Assembly (NCBI RefSeq): GCF_021155765.1
Contig: NC_060117.1
Span: 1,496,501 to 1,560,500, forward strand
Reading direction: 5' to 3'
Source: Diprion similis
Taxonomy: Eukaryota > Arthropoda > Insecta > Hymenoptera > Diprionidae
Length of the DNA stretch: 64,000 bases
In this document: piece after piece, positions 1-10,277 of the stretch
Layout: the number at the start of each line of letters is the position of its first letter
How positions within the stretch are numbered: the stretch's first letter is position 1
Notes under the pieces: generated by a model
What the model saw: only the letters and a program-made list of their open reading frames with translations
What the model was told of the DNA's origin: nothing
The model's database searches: none
Position numbers and translations under genes: made by a program

Positions 1-28
1 TTTATGCATAATTTTATTTGAAGAGGAG

Positions 29-80
<52 letters not shown>

Positions 81-1628
81 TTGGCAGAATGCGCATGGAT
101 CGATTTTATACATGCTCTCATCTGTAAATACCTCCCCTCCCCTCCCGCCCCTCGCGCTCATATCGCAACACGACGGCAGCAGAACGACGCATTAGATTCA
201 TACATAATACGGTATGTATGCATATCTACTCTTCTCGTCCCTGTTATACATAATGCATTGTATAGGTATGTACGTACATAAATGTATATGCCAAGCTGTT
301 TCAATGATTTGAAATTAGCATATTTCGGTAGCACATACAAGGTATATACATATGTATCATACAATACATGCGCGTACGTGAGAAATAAGTGAGGACAACG
401 TGACCGGACTAATATAGAGGAAGAATAATGAAGAGATGAAGGAAAAAAAAACAAAGGAAAAAAAAATTGCTACGTACATCAGACCCACGTTTTTCCGTTC
501 CCTCATCATCCTCCTCAATCTTATCTACATTATTCTTGATACTTATATTAATTAGTTGAAAATAATATATATTTGATACTTAGGGTGCGTTCTGAAATTA
601 GCTGCGGTGCGCGAAAGAGATAAAAGAATATCGACAGCACTGGAAGCAAATTTTTGGAACGCACCCATTACAGAGAGACTAGATCAAGTTTTCGTTTGTT
701 TTTTCAATTTTGAAACAATCTACTACCGTCATAACGAATACACATATTACAAAAATTTTGAATCCGACAATAAATTGAATAACTCGCCATATAAATATCT
801 ATGATAAACAGATAGATTGAATAAATAAAGAAAAAGATACTCATCATGAATTAGGTGCGTTTTCCTTCCCCCTAGAGATCTCTAGTCGTTACATTATAAA
901 ACACTGTACAGATATGTTATATATATATATATATAACCTACCTATATGTAGTATACGGTGATTCAACAGCCGTATTATTATATTTTATTGCAAATATCCT
1001 GCACAGTGGCCGCAAATTTCAATGGGGAGAAGTATACCTATAATAAGACAGTACTATACATATGTCCATAGAATATATATACATAATATAGCATAGCAGC
1101 GCAAATGCAAATTAGTCTGCTTCACCGCAGACTGTAAACGAATATTGTATATATAAATTTGACATACAAAAATTATCGCCATATTTACGTATCCGATACC
1201 GTTATACAGGTTTATAATATTTTTCTGCATTTGTCATAAAAATTAATCAACGCGTACATACTTCTTTATAAATCGATATAATATACCGAGCGAGCATCTA
1301 CGTTATTATAGAGTGAATGCGATTATCATCCCGTGTCTATAAATACATATCTTTATATGTATACTATTTTTGTCGGAGAGAGGCGAGAGAAAGAAAAAAA
1401 AAAATGACACAAACATACACGTATATGTACATACATGCAAAGAGGGACGGACTCGTTATCGATTTGGAGATAATTATTCATACGCTCTCTCGCTTTCTCT
1501 CCCCCTCAAAAGCTTTCTGTTTATCTATATGCATCTATGTATTTGTATATTTCATAAAGAATTCTACAGAATACAAAAAGATGTTATTTTGTGATTTTTG
1601 GGCTCATCGATTACAAGTCTGAAGTCAG
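1..1628. other. AT-rich intergenic/intronic DNA, no gene seen
   Basis: This stretch is AT-rich and opens with an uninterrupted A run of about 50 nt (29-78). It carries short TA, GTAC and purine tracts. The open frames in it are short, low-complexity and lack splice context. I see no conserved protein, RNA gene or promoter. It may be intron of the minus-strand gene that starts at 4282, but nothing proves that. Confidence 0.6.
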
Positions 1629-1883
1629 ATTTAAAAAATTCTCAAGATGGTGGATCCAATATGGTGGACGAAAATTTCAGATTTGATCGAATACAGTAAA
1701 AACACTTTATGCAGGAGTTTTCCGGGTTGCTAATTGGATACGCCATACCGAATTTTCAAAATCTGATTTCAGATTCGTAATCAGCGAGGTAAAAAACTCC
1801 TGGGCACAGTTTTTTTCTACATATTTGATGGAATTTAAAATTTTCGTCAGTCATGTAATATACGCCATCTTGAATTTTTGAAA
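1629..1883. mobile_element. MITE-like element with about 50-bp terminal inverted repeats
   Basis: The left end (about 1631-1690) contains TTCTCAAGATGGTGGATCC followed by GACGAAAATTTCAGA. The right end, read in reverse complement, gives TTCAAGATGGCGTATATTAC followed by GACGAAAATTTTAAA. The two ends are therefore imperfect inverted repeats that bracket about 150 bp without coding capacity. This is the architecture of a small non-autonomous DNA transposon. No clear target-site duplication was found, so the exact ends are approximate. Confidence 0.55.
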
Positions 1884-2598
1884 TGCACTAAGTACGTAAC
1901 AAAAGAATTTTTAGTATTTTAAAACGTACTTTATCTACAGTATATATATAACAATAAACCGATTGTTCCGACGTTTAAGAATTTGTGAAAAAAACATACT
2001 TCGTGTCGCGTATCCGACCATAATACTACAAGAAGACGCGTAGTGATATAAATATTTGTGCAAAGAATTATCGTCATGACCGGCGATTGGTTGGTTTCAC
2101 AGAAAAAATATCAATAATCCGATCAAAGTCCCGTCCTGTAAGACGTTACACACATACATATACGATCCAACGTTAAATTGTAATAACGTGTATAAAAATT
2201 GTATATATTTATCTTGTTTGTTTATTTTTAACAACCTGCATGCGAGTTTATTCGATCGGTGAAGAGATTAGAAAAATAGAGTAATGATAAGAAGAATCAG
2301 ACGTCGTAATAATCATTGGCTAATTGAACGATAGGTAAAAAACGTCTCGCACACTGTATATGATGTTGTAAGTATGAATGATGATTGAGAGTTAGTGACC
2401 TAGATTACGATCTCGACTTTGAAGAGATTATCATGTTGATGAATCGTTATTATTCACAGATTTCCTCGCATCATCAGAGAGTTTCGTGATAATAAATATG
2501 ATTTAGTCTATAGCAGCTGAATTAGGACGTTTGAAACGATAAAAAGGTAGTTTATTTTTTTTTTCTTCTTTCTTTGCGTCGTATAAAAATTATTACAA
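1884..2598. other. AT-rich non-coding DNA, nothing recognised
   Basis: No convincing open frame, splice-site pair or repeat was found between the MITE and the first TIR element. Confidence 0.5.
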
Positions 2599-2808
2599 TG
2601 AAGTTAGTAACGTTATTGTAATGATTGGGCTTTTGGAAAACCCGTTGTTATTTTGTAATTTTAGAAATCACTGAAATTCGGTCAATTATAATAAAGCAAA
2701 ATTAATTCTATATTTTCACAAGTTAGCCATTTCAAAGTCACTATAATATTGCGCAAAATAGTGATTTTTTTCCCCCAACGTTTCGTTATGCTGACGTTAC
2801 TAACTTCA
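2599..2808. mobile_element. Non-autonomous TIR element, GAAGTTAGTAACGTTA family, copy a
   Basis: The element begins TGAAGTTAGTAACGTTA and ends TGACGTTACTAACTTCA, so its ends are near-perfect inverted repeats. It is about 210 bp and AT-rich, and contains an internal hairpin made of AAAGTCACTAT and ATAGTGATTTT separated by a few bases. It codes for nothing. Related copies lie at 3025, 22871, 32868 and 53245, with partial copies at 47280 and 60811. This looks like a MITE family mobilised by an unseen transposase; the superfamily is not assigned. Confidence 0.7.
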
Positions 2809-2823
2809 GCCTCATGAAAAATC

Positions 2824-3027
2824 ATGACCGCGAGGCTGGTGAAAATCCAGATTAAAAATACTGAGAAAACTTGCGAGGTAAGTGTAAGGAGAATCAACGG
2901 AAATAAGACTGCGCATTCCTTTAAAAGACATTGCTCGATTTATACACGCGGTATTTCTCTCGAAACAGTTACATATACTTGTCAGAAGTATTTCAGTACT
3001 ATAGAGGAGAAAATGTCACGAGTCTAA
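2824..3027 (+). other. Small ORF (67 codons) between two TIR elements; contains a GTAAGT donor
   Basis: An ATG at 2824 opens a 67-codon frame that ends exactly where TIR element b begins. After 18 codons there is a strong splice-donor match, GAG|GTAAGT, at about 2878. It could be a short exon of an unseen plus-strand transcript or chance coding within repeat DNA. I do not recognise the peptide and would not annotate it as a gene without RNA evidence. Confidence 0.2.
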
Positions 3028-3294
3028 AGTTAGTGACGTTATCGTAATGATTTACGTTTTGAGAAAATCGATATTTCATAATTTTAGGAACGACTGAAAT
3101 TCAGTAAATTATAATAAAGAAAAATAAAATTATATTTTCATAATTTAGTCACTTCGAAGTTACTACAATATTGCAACATAGTGACTTTTTCCCCCCAATT
3201 TTGATAATTCAACTACTTCATAGTCACTAAAATATTACAAAACAGTGACTTTTATGCCAGTCAATGTTTCGATACGCTAATGTTACTAACTTCA
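3025..3294. mobile_element. TIR element, GAAGTTAGTAACGTTA family, copy b (internally duplicated)
   Basis: The ends are AAAGTTAGTGACGTTA and TAATGTTACTAACTTCA. Compared with copy a it is about 60 bp longer, because the internal hairpin block (AGTCACTA ... TAGTGACTTTT) is present twice in tandem. It is non-coding, and lies only about 216 bp from copy a in the same orientation. Confidence 0.65.
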
Positions 3295-4264
3295 GTCTGA
3301 TAAAATTTTGTACATACATACATCGTGGTTATAGAAAAAAAAAAAAGAAAAACGCGTCATACAAAAAGCGTGTCGGCAGTCGGTTTCTTGCGTTGCGCGC
3401 GCGACAGCTTTTGACAGTTAACATCCGCCGTTGAACGACAGCCAAACAACGCAAACGTCAAACCGACCGTATAGTAGAGAAAACGCGCTTCTGACTAAAG
3501 AGTTTCGCCCTTCCCGATCCCTTCCGTCATTTGTTCAATACTACACGATGCATTCATGCGCCTATGTTCACACAGGTATTAATAAGAAAAAGAAGAAGAA
3601 GAAGAAGAAGAACCGGTACGATTGTATAGCTGTAGGCCGGAATGTGAAAACAAACAGCTCGAGGTATTCTCGGTACATTGTCCGATGCAGCAGCAGTATT
3701 AAGGCATAAATCGCAAGTTGCAAAAAAAAGTAAAAAAGAAATCGATCGACTTCGGTTGCAATATACAACAGAAAAGAAAAACAGACGAAAAAAGTAATTG
3801 GTCGTGAGGACAAAAGACGGTCGAGAAGAAAACGCTAAGATAAAAACGAATAAGTAGGATAAACACATGGTGGTATGTAGCCACCAGAAGCTGCGCGGTG
3901 AGAAACAATGTAAGTATTCCAGTTTGGAAAAACAGCAGCCACGTCGTCGTCCTCTTTGTTGAACCGGAGTAAGAAAGAAAGATAAGGGAGATAAGAAGGT
4001 CGGGATAAAGAGAACGGGGAAAAAGGGCGTGTTGAATACAGCTGCGCAGGATGATCTGAATATACTCGCAGTTTGTTGCGGGCGAGACGAGAGGAGAGAA
4101 AGAGAGAGAGAGATAAATAGATAGATAGAGAGAGAGAGAGAGAGTGTGTGGGTGACGAAAAGGCGGCAGGTTAATTACCTCGGTATGCAGTTGGGCGGCG
4201 TGCGATCGACTTCCCACGTAGCGAAGAGCTTCATGGGGACGGGCCGGGAAGCCGGGGTCGTTAC
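3295..4264. other. Low-complexity non-coding DNA; possible first intron of the minus-strand gene starting at 4282
   Basis: The stretch contains an (AAG)n run at about 3588-3612 and a GA-rich microsatellite at about 4090-4145 with interspersed GATA units. The long minus-strand frame here is made of these repeats in translation and is not a protein. If the small exon at 4282-4265 is real, this DNA is the start of its intron. Confidence 0.45.
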
Positions 4265-4282
4265 CTTGTTTCTTTCCGCCAT
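4265..4282 (-). CDS. Possible first coding exon (six codons) of a leftward gene
   Basis: On the minus strand ATGGCGGAAAGAAACAAG is followed directly by the donor GTAACG. This is a start codon in a good context (AAAATGG) with six codons (MAERNK) and a phase-0 splice site. The upstream DNA is a CpG-rich zone typical of a promoter. The following exons were not found in 1-4264, so the gene would continue through a long intron beyond the left edge. The call is inferred from start, donor and context only. Confidence 0.4.
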
Positions 4283-5315
4283 TTTTACGGCGCCAAGATA
4301 CGACACAATACCTTCGGATGCGGATGACTCCCCTCGGGATTACCGATGATGCGGGGCGAGCCGCCGCTCCTCGCCGCCGCCGCCGCCGCCGCTACCCGCC
4401 AACATCAGAACGAAGGGAGACCGACGCAGAGGCTCGGACCCGGGAACAAGGCGAAGACGACACAACCTATCACTGCCACTCTTTCTTTCACTGTTTTTCA
4501 CTGTTTTTCACTCGCACGCCCGCACACCGACGACGTTCGAGCGAGTCACTGACCGACTTCCCAGTTCCCACCACCGATGCACAGCAGCCGATTCCTCTAA
4601 TCGCGGTGGTTTCTCACGGCCAACTGATGATGATTCGCTCGCTCATGTCTCATGGATTCGCCCTCCTCCTGGCTGCTGCTGGCCGCAAACTACCGCGACG
4701 TGAATCATTTGTTTCGGATTTAATCCTAGGTGGCGACACTTACAGGCCGATTTGCTGGTAACTGTTTACCGACCGGACTCTAATCGCAGAGAATGAATTG
4801 ATGGTTACACTAAAATTAGAATTTATACATCGGTAGCTCAAACATGTAAAGATAAGTCGGTTGAATATTTGTAATTCGAGGGTGCCTGATATCGCTGTAC
4901 GTATTTTTTGTAATTGAAGTTTTTTTTTTTTTTTTTTCTCATTCATCAACTTTCGGATCCTGGTTAAATGTCTTATCTATTCTCGTTATCGAGCAGCGAC
5001 GACGGGCGGAGTTTTGTCTGCTAATTTTCTAACCTCTCGAACTGTCAGTGTCCGTTGATCGTACGTAAACAGGTGGGAAAACTAAAGCGACTAGTTTTTT
5101 TTTCAGGTCGTTTACGAATCTCTGATGTTTGTATCCTCTTCTTTATTCAGATTTGAATTTAGCGAAAGCACTTCGACGGTTATTCTAGTTCTGGAACGTT
5201 TTTTTTGACAACTGTCAATTTGACGTTTGAACAAAATGAGTTCTAACATTTTATGTACTACATACTTAATCTCTGTTTAATTGCACAGAGAATCGGAGAC
5301 TCGCGAAGCTTCAAA
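4283..5315. promoter_or_regulatory. Probable divergent promoter region between the leftward gene and VPS18
   Basis: 4283-4730 is GC- and CpG-rich, with a GCC triplet run near 4370-4395. It sits between the minus-strand ATG at 4282 and the VPS18 ATG at 5316. Closer to VPS18 there is a palindrome TTGACAACTGTCAA near 5208, followed by a second TTGACG. A possible acceptor (TTGCACAG) at about 5288 leaves room for a non-coding first exon of VPS18. No TATA box was identified. Long frames across the GC-rich part are low-complexity and are not treated as proteins. Confidence 0.4.
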
Positions 5316-8300
5316 ATGACGTCCATATTCGACCAGTATGAGCAGGATTCCCAGAGGTCAAAACATCCTGTGGCTCCGTCCATCAGGCCTGATATCGTGA
5401 GTATATTTTACCAGCTAGCAATAAAACATGTAAAAAACTTGACAAATATATTCGATTAACTCGGACTGCGGAGATTGATTTCTGCTGTTTCAACTATTCG
5501 ACAGAGACGATTACCGATTAACTTACCGAATAAAGAATTCTTTTTCTCAGAGCACAACTGGATTCATTCACATGAAGCTTCGGGATGATGGTCCCATATT
5601 CACCAAACAGAAAGTCAATTTCATGCCCTCGGACGACATCACGCATCTTGCGGTCAGCAGCAACTTGATCGTCATCGCCATGGCTAATAACGTTCTATTA
5701 CGCATAGACATGAAGCACCCGGACAAACCTGAGGGTATCTTAATTTGAAAAATTGATATTTAGTTCCATTCCACCATGGATTTTGATTTAAAACTCAACT
5801 TTCAATTTGATCAGAGATCGACATCTCAAAGTACTCGGCGAACATGAAATTGTCCGGTCTTTTTCTGGATCCCCTTGGTCATCATCTGCTGCTCGCGATG
5901 GTTCCCAACAAAGGAGAGACTCCACCTGCAGAGCTCTTCTATCTTCACAGAAAAACGACGAAACTTAAGCAGGTAAGACGAGTTAGTAGCTACTAGAAAC
6001 TTTTTAGAGTTAAACCTGCGATTCTAACTTTCAGGCTGGAAAATTTAGAGGTCACGAGATCACTGCTGTAGGATGGAATTTCGCCAACACTTCGGAGACC
6101 ACCTCTGGTCCCATACTGCTCGGAACGTCGAAGGGGCTGATTTTTGAGACTGAAATCGCACTCGATGGTGACAAGATATTCAACACGAGCCTGGAGCAGT
6201 ATTGGAGGCAGGTAAGTTGAGATAAAAACAAGTTTACGCGATCGACGTTGTTAGAAAATAGAAGCAGTAGTGATAATCACTGGTATTCGTTTCAAAGCTT
6301 CCCAATTATCTACCTCTCTACGGCAGTAAAGAGGTGGACGGACTCGTGAGTATAAGAAAATAACAAAAATTTAACTCGGTATCATATTTACTAAGGTAAT
6401 TTAAGTCAGTCGTACATTTGGAATCGACTGGCAATTCCTCCTCTACGTTGCACAGTTCGTCGGTCTTTTTTTCAGGTATTCGACATAGGCGAGGAGAGCA
6501 AGCCGCCCATCACAGGTCTGGAGTTCCATAGATTGGGAAACAGCGACAGATACGTGGTGGTGGTTACGACTCTCATCAGGATTTATCAGTACATTGGGTC
6601 CGTCACTACTTTGGACGAGAAGCCGCTGCTTCAGCAGATCTTCAACAAATATTTAAACGCCAAGGGTAACATTTGCCGCATCATGGTCAATCTGTAGAAC
6701 AAGATTCTGATCTATCAACATTGAATTCATTTGCACTTATTCCACAGAGAGATTCAATCAGTTGGACAGTACCCTGCCTTATTCAAAAATGCAGTTCTAT
6801 TATTCGGAACCGAAACAGTTGCCAAAGTCTTTTGGCTGGTTGACCGAAACTGGCATAGTATATGCGCAGATCGATCCAAACGTCGACCCGAAAAACGTGT
6901 TGGTGAATAAAAAGGTGATAACATGCCCGGAAACGAGTCTGATCGGTGGAAACATTTCGCATTCATCAGAAAGGCCGCTATCTTTCGTGCTGACTGAATT
7001 TCATACGCTGCTTTTATACTCGGATCGGGTCAAGGGACTTTGCCTTCTCAACCAGGAGCTGATCTTTGAGGACATCTACAACGACGTACGAATTTCTTTT
7101 CTCCTATCGACGCGCTTCTGCTTATCCTTAAAACTTCTTAATCTCTTTCGCAGGCGTTCGGTAAGCTCGTCAACATAACTAAAGACCCCATGACAGGCTC
7201 TATATGGGCCTTTAGCGAGCGCGCCGTCTTCAAGTACAAAGTCACCAAAGAGGACAGGAACGTTTGGCAGGTAATGTTTCTCTCTTCGATGTTCGGGCGA
7301 TTTCTTTGCCAAGAATTGTCCGTTTGCTCATATTAATTCGCCTCTTACTTCTCACAGATTTATGTTGACAAGGGAGAATTCGATCTGGCCAAGAAATACT
7401 GCAAGGATAATCCGGCGCACATTGATCACGTGCTGGTAAAACAAGCGGAAATGTTGTTCGCAAACAAGGAGTACGTGTACAATTCGAAGCAACTCATTTT
7501 GCACTCCATCGAAGATTGCTAATTTGATCTCAATTTCAGGTACGAACAGAGTGCGATCATTTACGCCGACACGCACTCGTCGTTCGAGGAGGTATCCCTG
7601 AAATTTTTGCAGGAGTGGCAGATCGAGGCGTTGAAAACGTTTCTGAAAAAGGCAAGGCTTCCGGGATTGTTGGACAGATTGGTAGGAAATCCTGGACTCA
7701 TTATCGATTTTTGCAGAAGTTAGAGGGGCTCAAACCGCAGGATAAAACTCAGGTGACAATGATAGTCGTCTGGGTTGTGGAACTTTTTATGAACCAAATG
7801 GGCGCTCTGAGGGGCGACCACACTTCGCATCTCCACAATCCGCGGTATCAAGAACTCCAGAAACAGTTCGACAGCTTTTTAGCAATACCGAAAGTCGAGG
7901 TGAGATGATACGAGTGATAATTTTCGAGCCATTTTTTGTTATCGTATTCGTTTTTCACAGGAGTGCATACGAACGCACAAAAGCTCGATATACGACCTGA
8001 TGGCGAGCCATGGAGACAAGGAGAACCTGATTCGCCTGACGATAATGCACCGCAATTACGAGGAAGTGATACGCCAGCATCTGTACAAAAACAACTACTT
8101 GGAGGCTCTGAACGTTCTGAAAAGTCAGGGAAACAGAGAACTGTTCTATCAATTCGCAGGCACGCTTTTGCAGGAGCTTCCGAAACCAACTGCGCTCGCA
8201 CTCATCTCTCAAGGCTCGATGCTCAAGCCGTCCAAACTTCTGCCAGCCCTGGTCTCCTGCAACAACGATGAGAAACACGTAAGAACAGAAATCCGCAAAG

Positions 8301-9784
8301 GACTAGTAAAGGGCGTGAAACAACTTAATCGACACGTTTCAGGCCCAGGAAGTGATTCGCTACCTGGAATTCTGCGTCTACAAACAAGGCTGTCAGGAGC
8401 AGGCGATACACAATTACCTCCTGTCTCTGTACGCTCGCTACAAGTCAGACGAGGTGCTGCGATACATCAGTTCGCAAGGTGAATATCCGATCCTTTGTTA
8501 CAGCGTTGATTTCCGTTGATTAAAAATCACTCACCCTATGCTCGTTCCATTTTCAAAAAAAAAAAACAACTAGGCCAAGACATCGGCATGGTTCCTTATG
8601 ACGTTCATTTCGCACTGCGGCTATGCAAGGAGGCGAAGCTGACCAAAGCCTGTGTCCAGTTGTCGGCTCTGCTTGGGCTCTGGACGGCTGCGGTGGACTT
8701 GGCGTTGACGATAAGCGTCGATTTGGCCAAGCAGATTGCCTCTATGCCGTCGCAGAACGACGACGAGCTGAGGAAGAAGCTCTGGCTGAAAATAGGTGAG
8801 TGCGACTCGATCGGGGAGGCTAAATCCCAGCGTCGAAGTGACGCTTGAGTGTTTTTCACAGCTGAGCACGTGGTCAAAGAGCGGGACGATATCAAAGAGG
8901 CAATGGAGTTTCTGCAGCAGTGCGATTTGGTCAGAATCGAAGACATTCTTCCGTTTTTCTCGGATTTTGTTACCATCGATCACTTCAAAGACGCCATCTG
9001 CAACTCGTTACAGGTAAGAAAAGAAGAGAAGAGAAAACGGTATACTTGATCGGAGGTAATGGTTCGAGATTAACACCCGTTTAATAATCATAATTAGGAG
9101 TACAATCAACACATCCAAGACCTCAAGGAGGAGATGGAAGAGGGGACCAAGGCGGCGGAGCTGATCAGGAAAGACATACAGTCGTTTAGAAACAGGTACG
9201 TCCATCCCTCTCCCGAGAGCGAAGATGGAGTCTCTTTACTATATGAAAAAACCTGGAAGAGCAAGATGCAAATCCGCTTCTCAAATTTCAGATGCATTTT
9301 CATCCCAGCCAAAGACACCTGCAACACTTGCGATGTTCAGCTGCTGCTCAGATCGTTCTATGTATTTCCCTGCGGGCACAGATTTCACAGCGATTGTCTT
9401 GTCGCCGCCCTTATTCCCATGCTCTCCATGGAGCAGAGAACGAAGCTTGCCGATCTCCAGCGTCAGTTGACTACCGCCTCTGGGAAGGCCGAGGACACAA
9501 ATTCCATCGGCTCAGTTTCCCTGTCCACCAAGGATCAGATCAAAGCCGACATCGACGATCTTGTCGCCTCCGAGTGCATCTACTGCGGAGAGCTAATGAT
9601 CGAGTTAGTGCTGACTTAATTTTTTCTTTTCACACTTTTTCAGTGCCATTCAGGAGCGCCGAAGTCTATAAAGAATTTGCGTTAGTCGGAATTCAGTATT
9701 GAGTTGTGCTTTTTTTGCAGATCGATAGACAAGCCGTTCATCGAGGAGGAAGATTACGAGAGAGTGATGAAAGAGTGGGACTGA
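5316..9784 (+). CDS. Vps18: Vacuolar protein sorting-associated protein 18 (HOPS/CORVET core subunit)
   Basis: VPS18 is a core subunit of the HOPS and CORVET tethering complexes, which drive fusion at late endosomes and lysosomes; Drosophila deep orange is the orthologue. I read 18 exons: 5316-5396, 5551-5734, 5815-5972, 6035-6211, 6298-6345, 6476-6665, 6748-7085, 7154-7270, 7358-7470, 7540-7651, 7717-7899, 7961-8278, 8343-8478, 8574-8795, 8862-9013, 9098-9195, 9292-9603 and 9721-9784. All phases agree and give 1000 residues, close to human VPS18. The N-terminal half is the Pep3/Vps18 propeller region, and the middle is the clathrin-repeat alpha-solenoid. Residues 844-876 are a coiled coil. 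The C-terminal RING-H2 shows CNTC (886-889), CGHRFHSDC (903-911) and CIYC. The start ATG has A at -3. Intron 10 has a GC donor. No disabling change was seen. Confidence 0.95.
7652..7716 (+). other. GC-AG intron in Vps18
   Basis: The 65-nt intron begins AAG|GCAAGG and ends TTTTTGCAG. The only GT alternative nearby would leave a 35-nt intron and add residues. Splicing at GC restores the conserved join between CTG AAA AAG and AAG TTA GAG, matching the block before the LKPxxxTQ motif in animal VPS18. Confidence 0.75.
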
Positions 9785-10277
9785 ATTACGGCGCGGATAA
9801 TAAAGGGAGTCGTATTCTTGATTCTCTACAACAATTAGCGGAAATTATTTTCCTAAAAACCCCGAAGCGAGATTAAAATCGAAGGGAAGGGCAGGTCGGA
9901 GTATTCAAAGAACAGAACACTGGCTTGTTATTTGTATAGGATTGTTTACAGCAGCGACAAAGGTCCGAGTAGGTATGTAAAAACAAGAGCAAAAAGTTAA
10001 TGCAAAAACAATGTTTCTTTATAAAAGATACCAACATTTATCACAAATCGTTGTTTATCATTATCACACATGCATTGTACGGGAATTTGCCTCAAAAAAA
10101 GGTAATACTGTTCTGGTATATCAGGGCGTGGCATTTAAAAGAGCGTAAATTACCATTGGATTCAAGTTATTACTTAATAATAGAATTATACTATAAACGA
10201 TGACGATGACGCACGCGAAGAAGACGGCGAGCGATTGCGAGTAGTACAAAGAGAATTAATAATCTTTCGTCTAGAAA
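9785..10277. terminator. Vps18 3'UTR/poly(A) signal and convergent intergenic DNA
   Basis: AATAAA at 9799-9804 lies 15 nt after the Vps18 stop codon and is a canonical poly(A) signal. The rest, up to the convergent glycosylase gene, is AT-rich and holds no gene. I saw no canonical minus-strand signal for the glycosylase gene, although AT-rich variants exist near 10190-10260. Confidence 0.6.

Noticed and set aside
18..281. Open frame beginning with a poly-lysine run
   Set aside because: It is the translation of the A run at 29-78 from a TTG start; there is no other coding sign.
3699..4217. 172-codon minus-strand frame
   Set aside because: Composed of leucine/serine repeats from GA microsatellites; no homology, no splice logic.
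4318..4761. 147-codon plus frame in the CpG-rich zone
   Set aside because: Arg-rich low-complexity translation of GCC repeats between two gene starts; better explained as promoter and leader DNA.
7848..8278. Long minus-strand frames opposite Vps18
   Set aside because: Shadows of Vps18 exons; the plus frame matches the VPS18 family.
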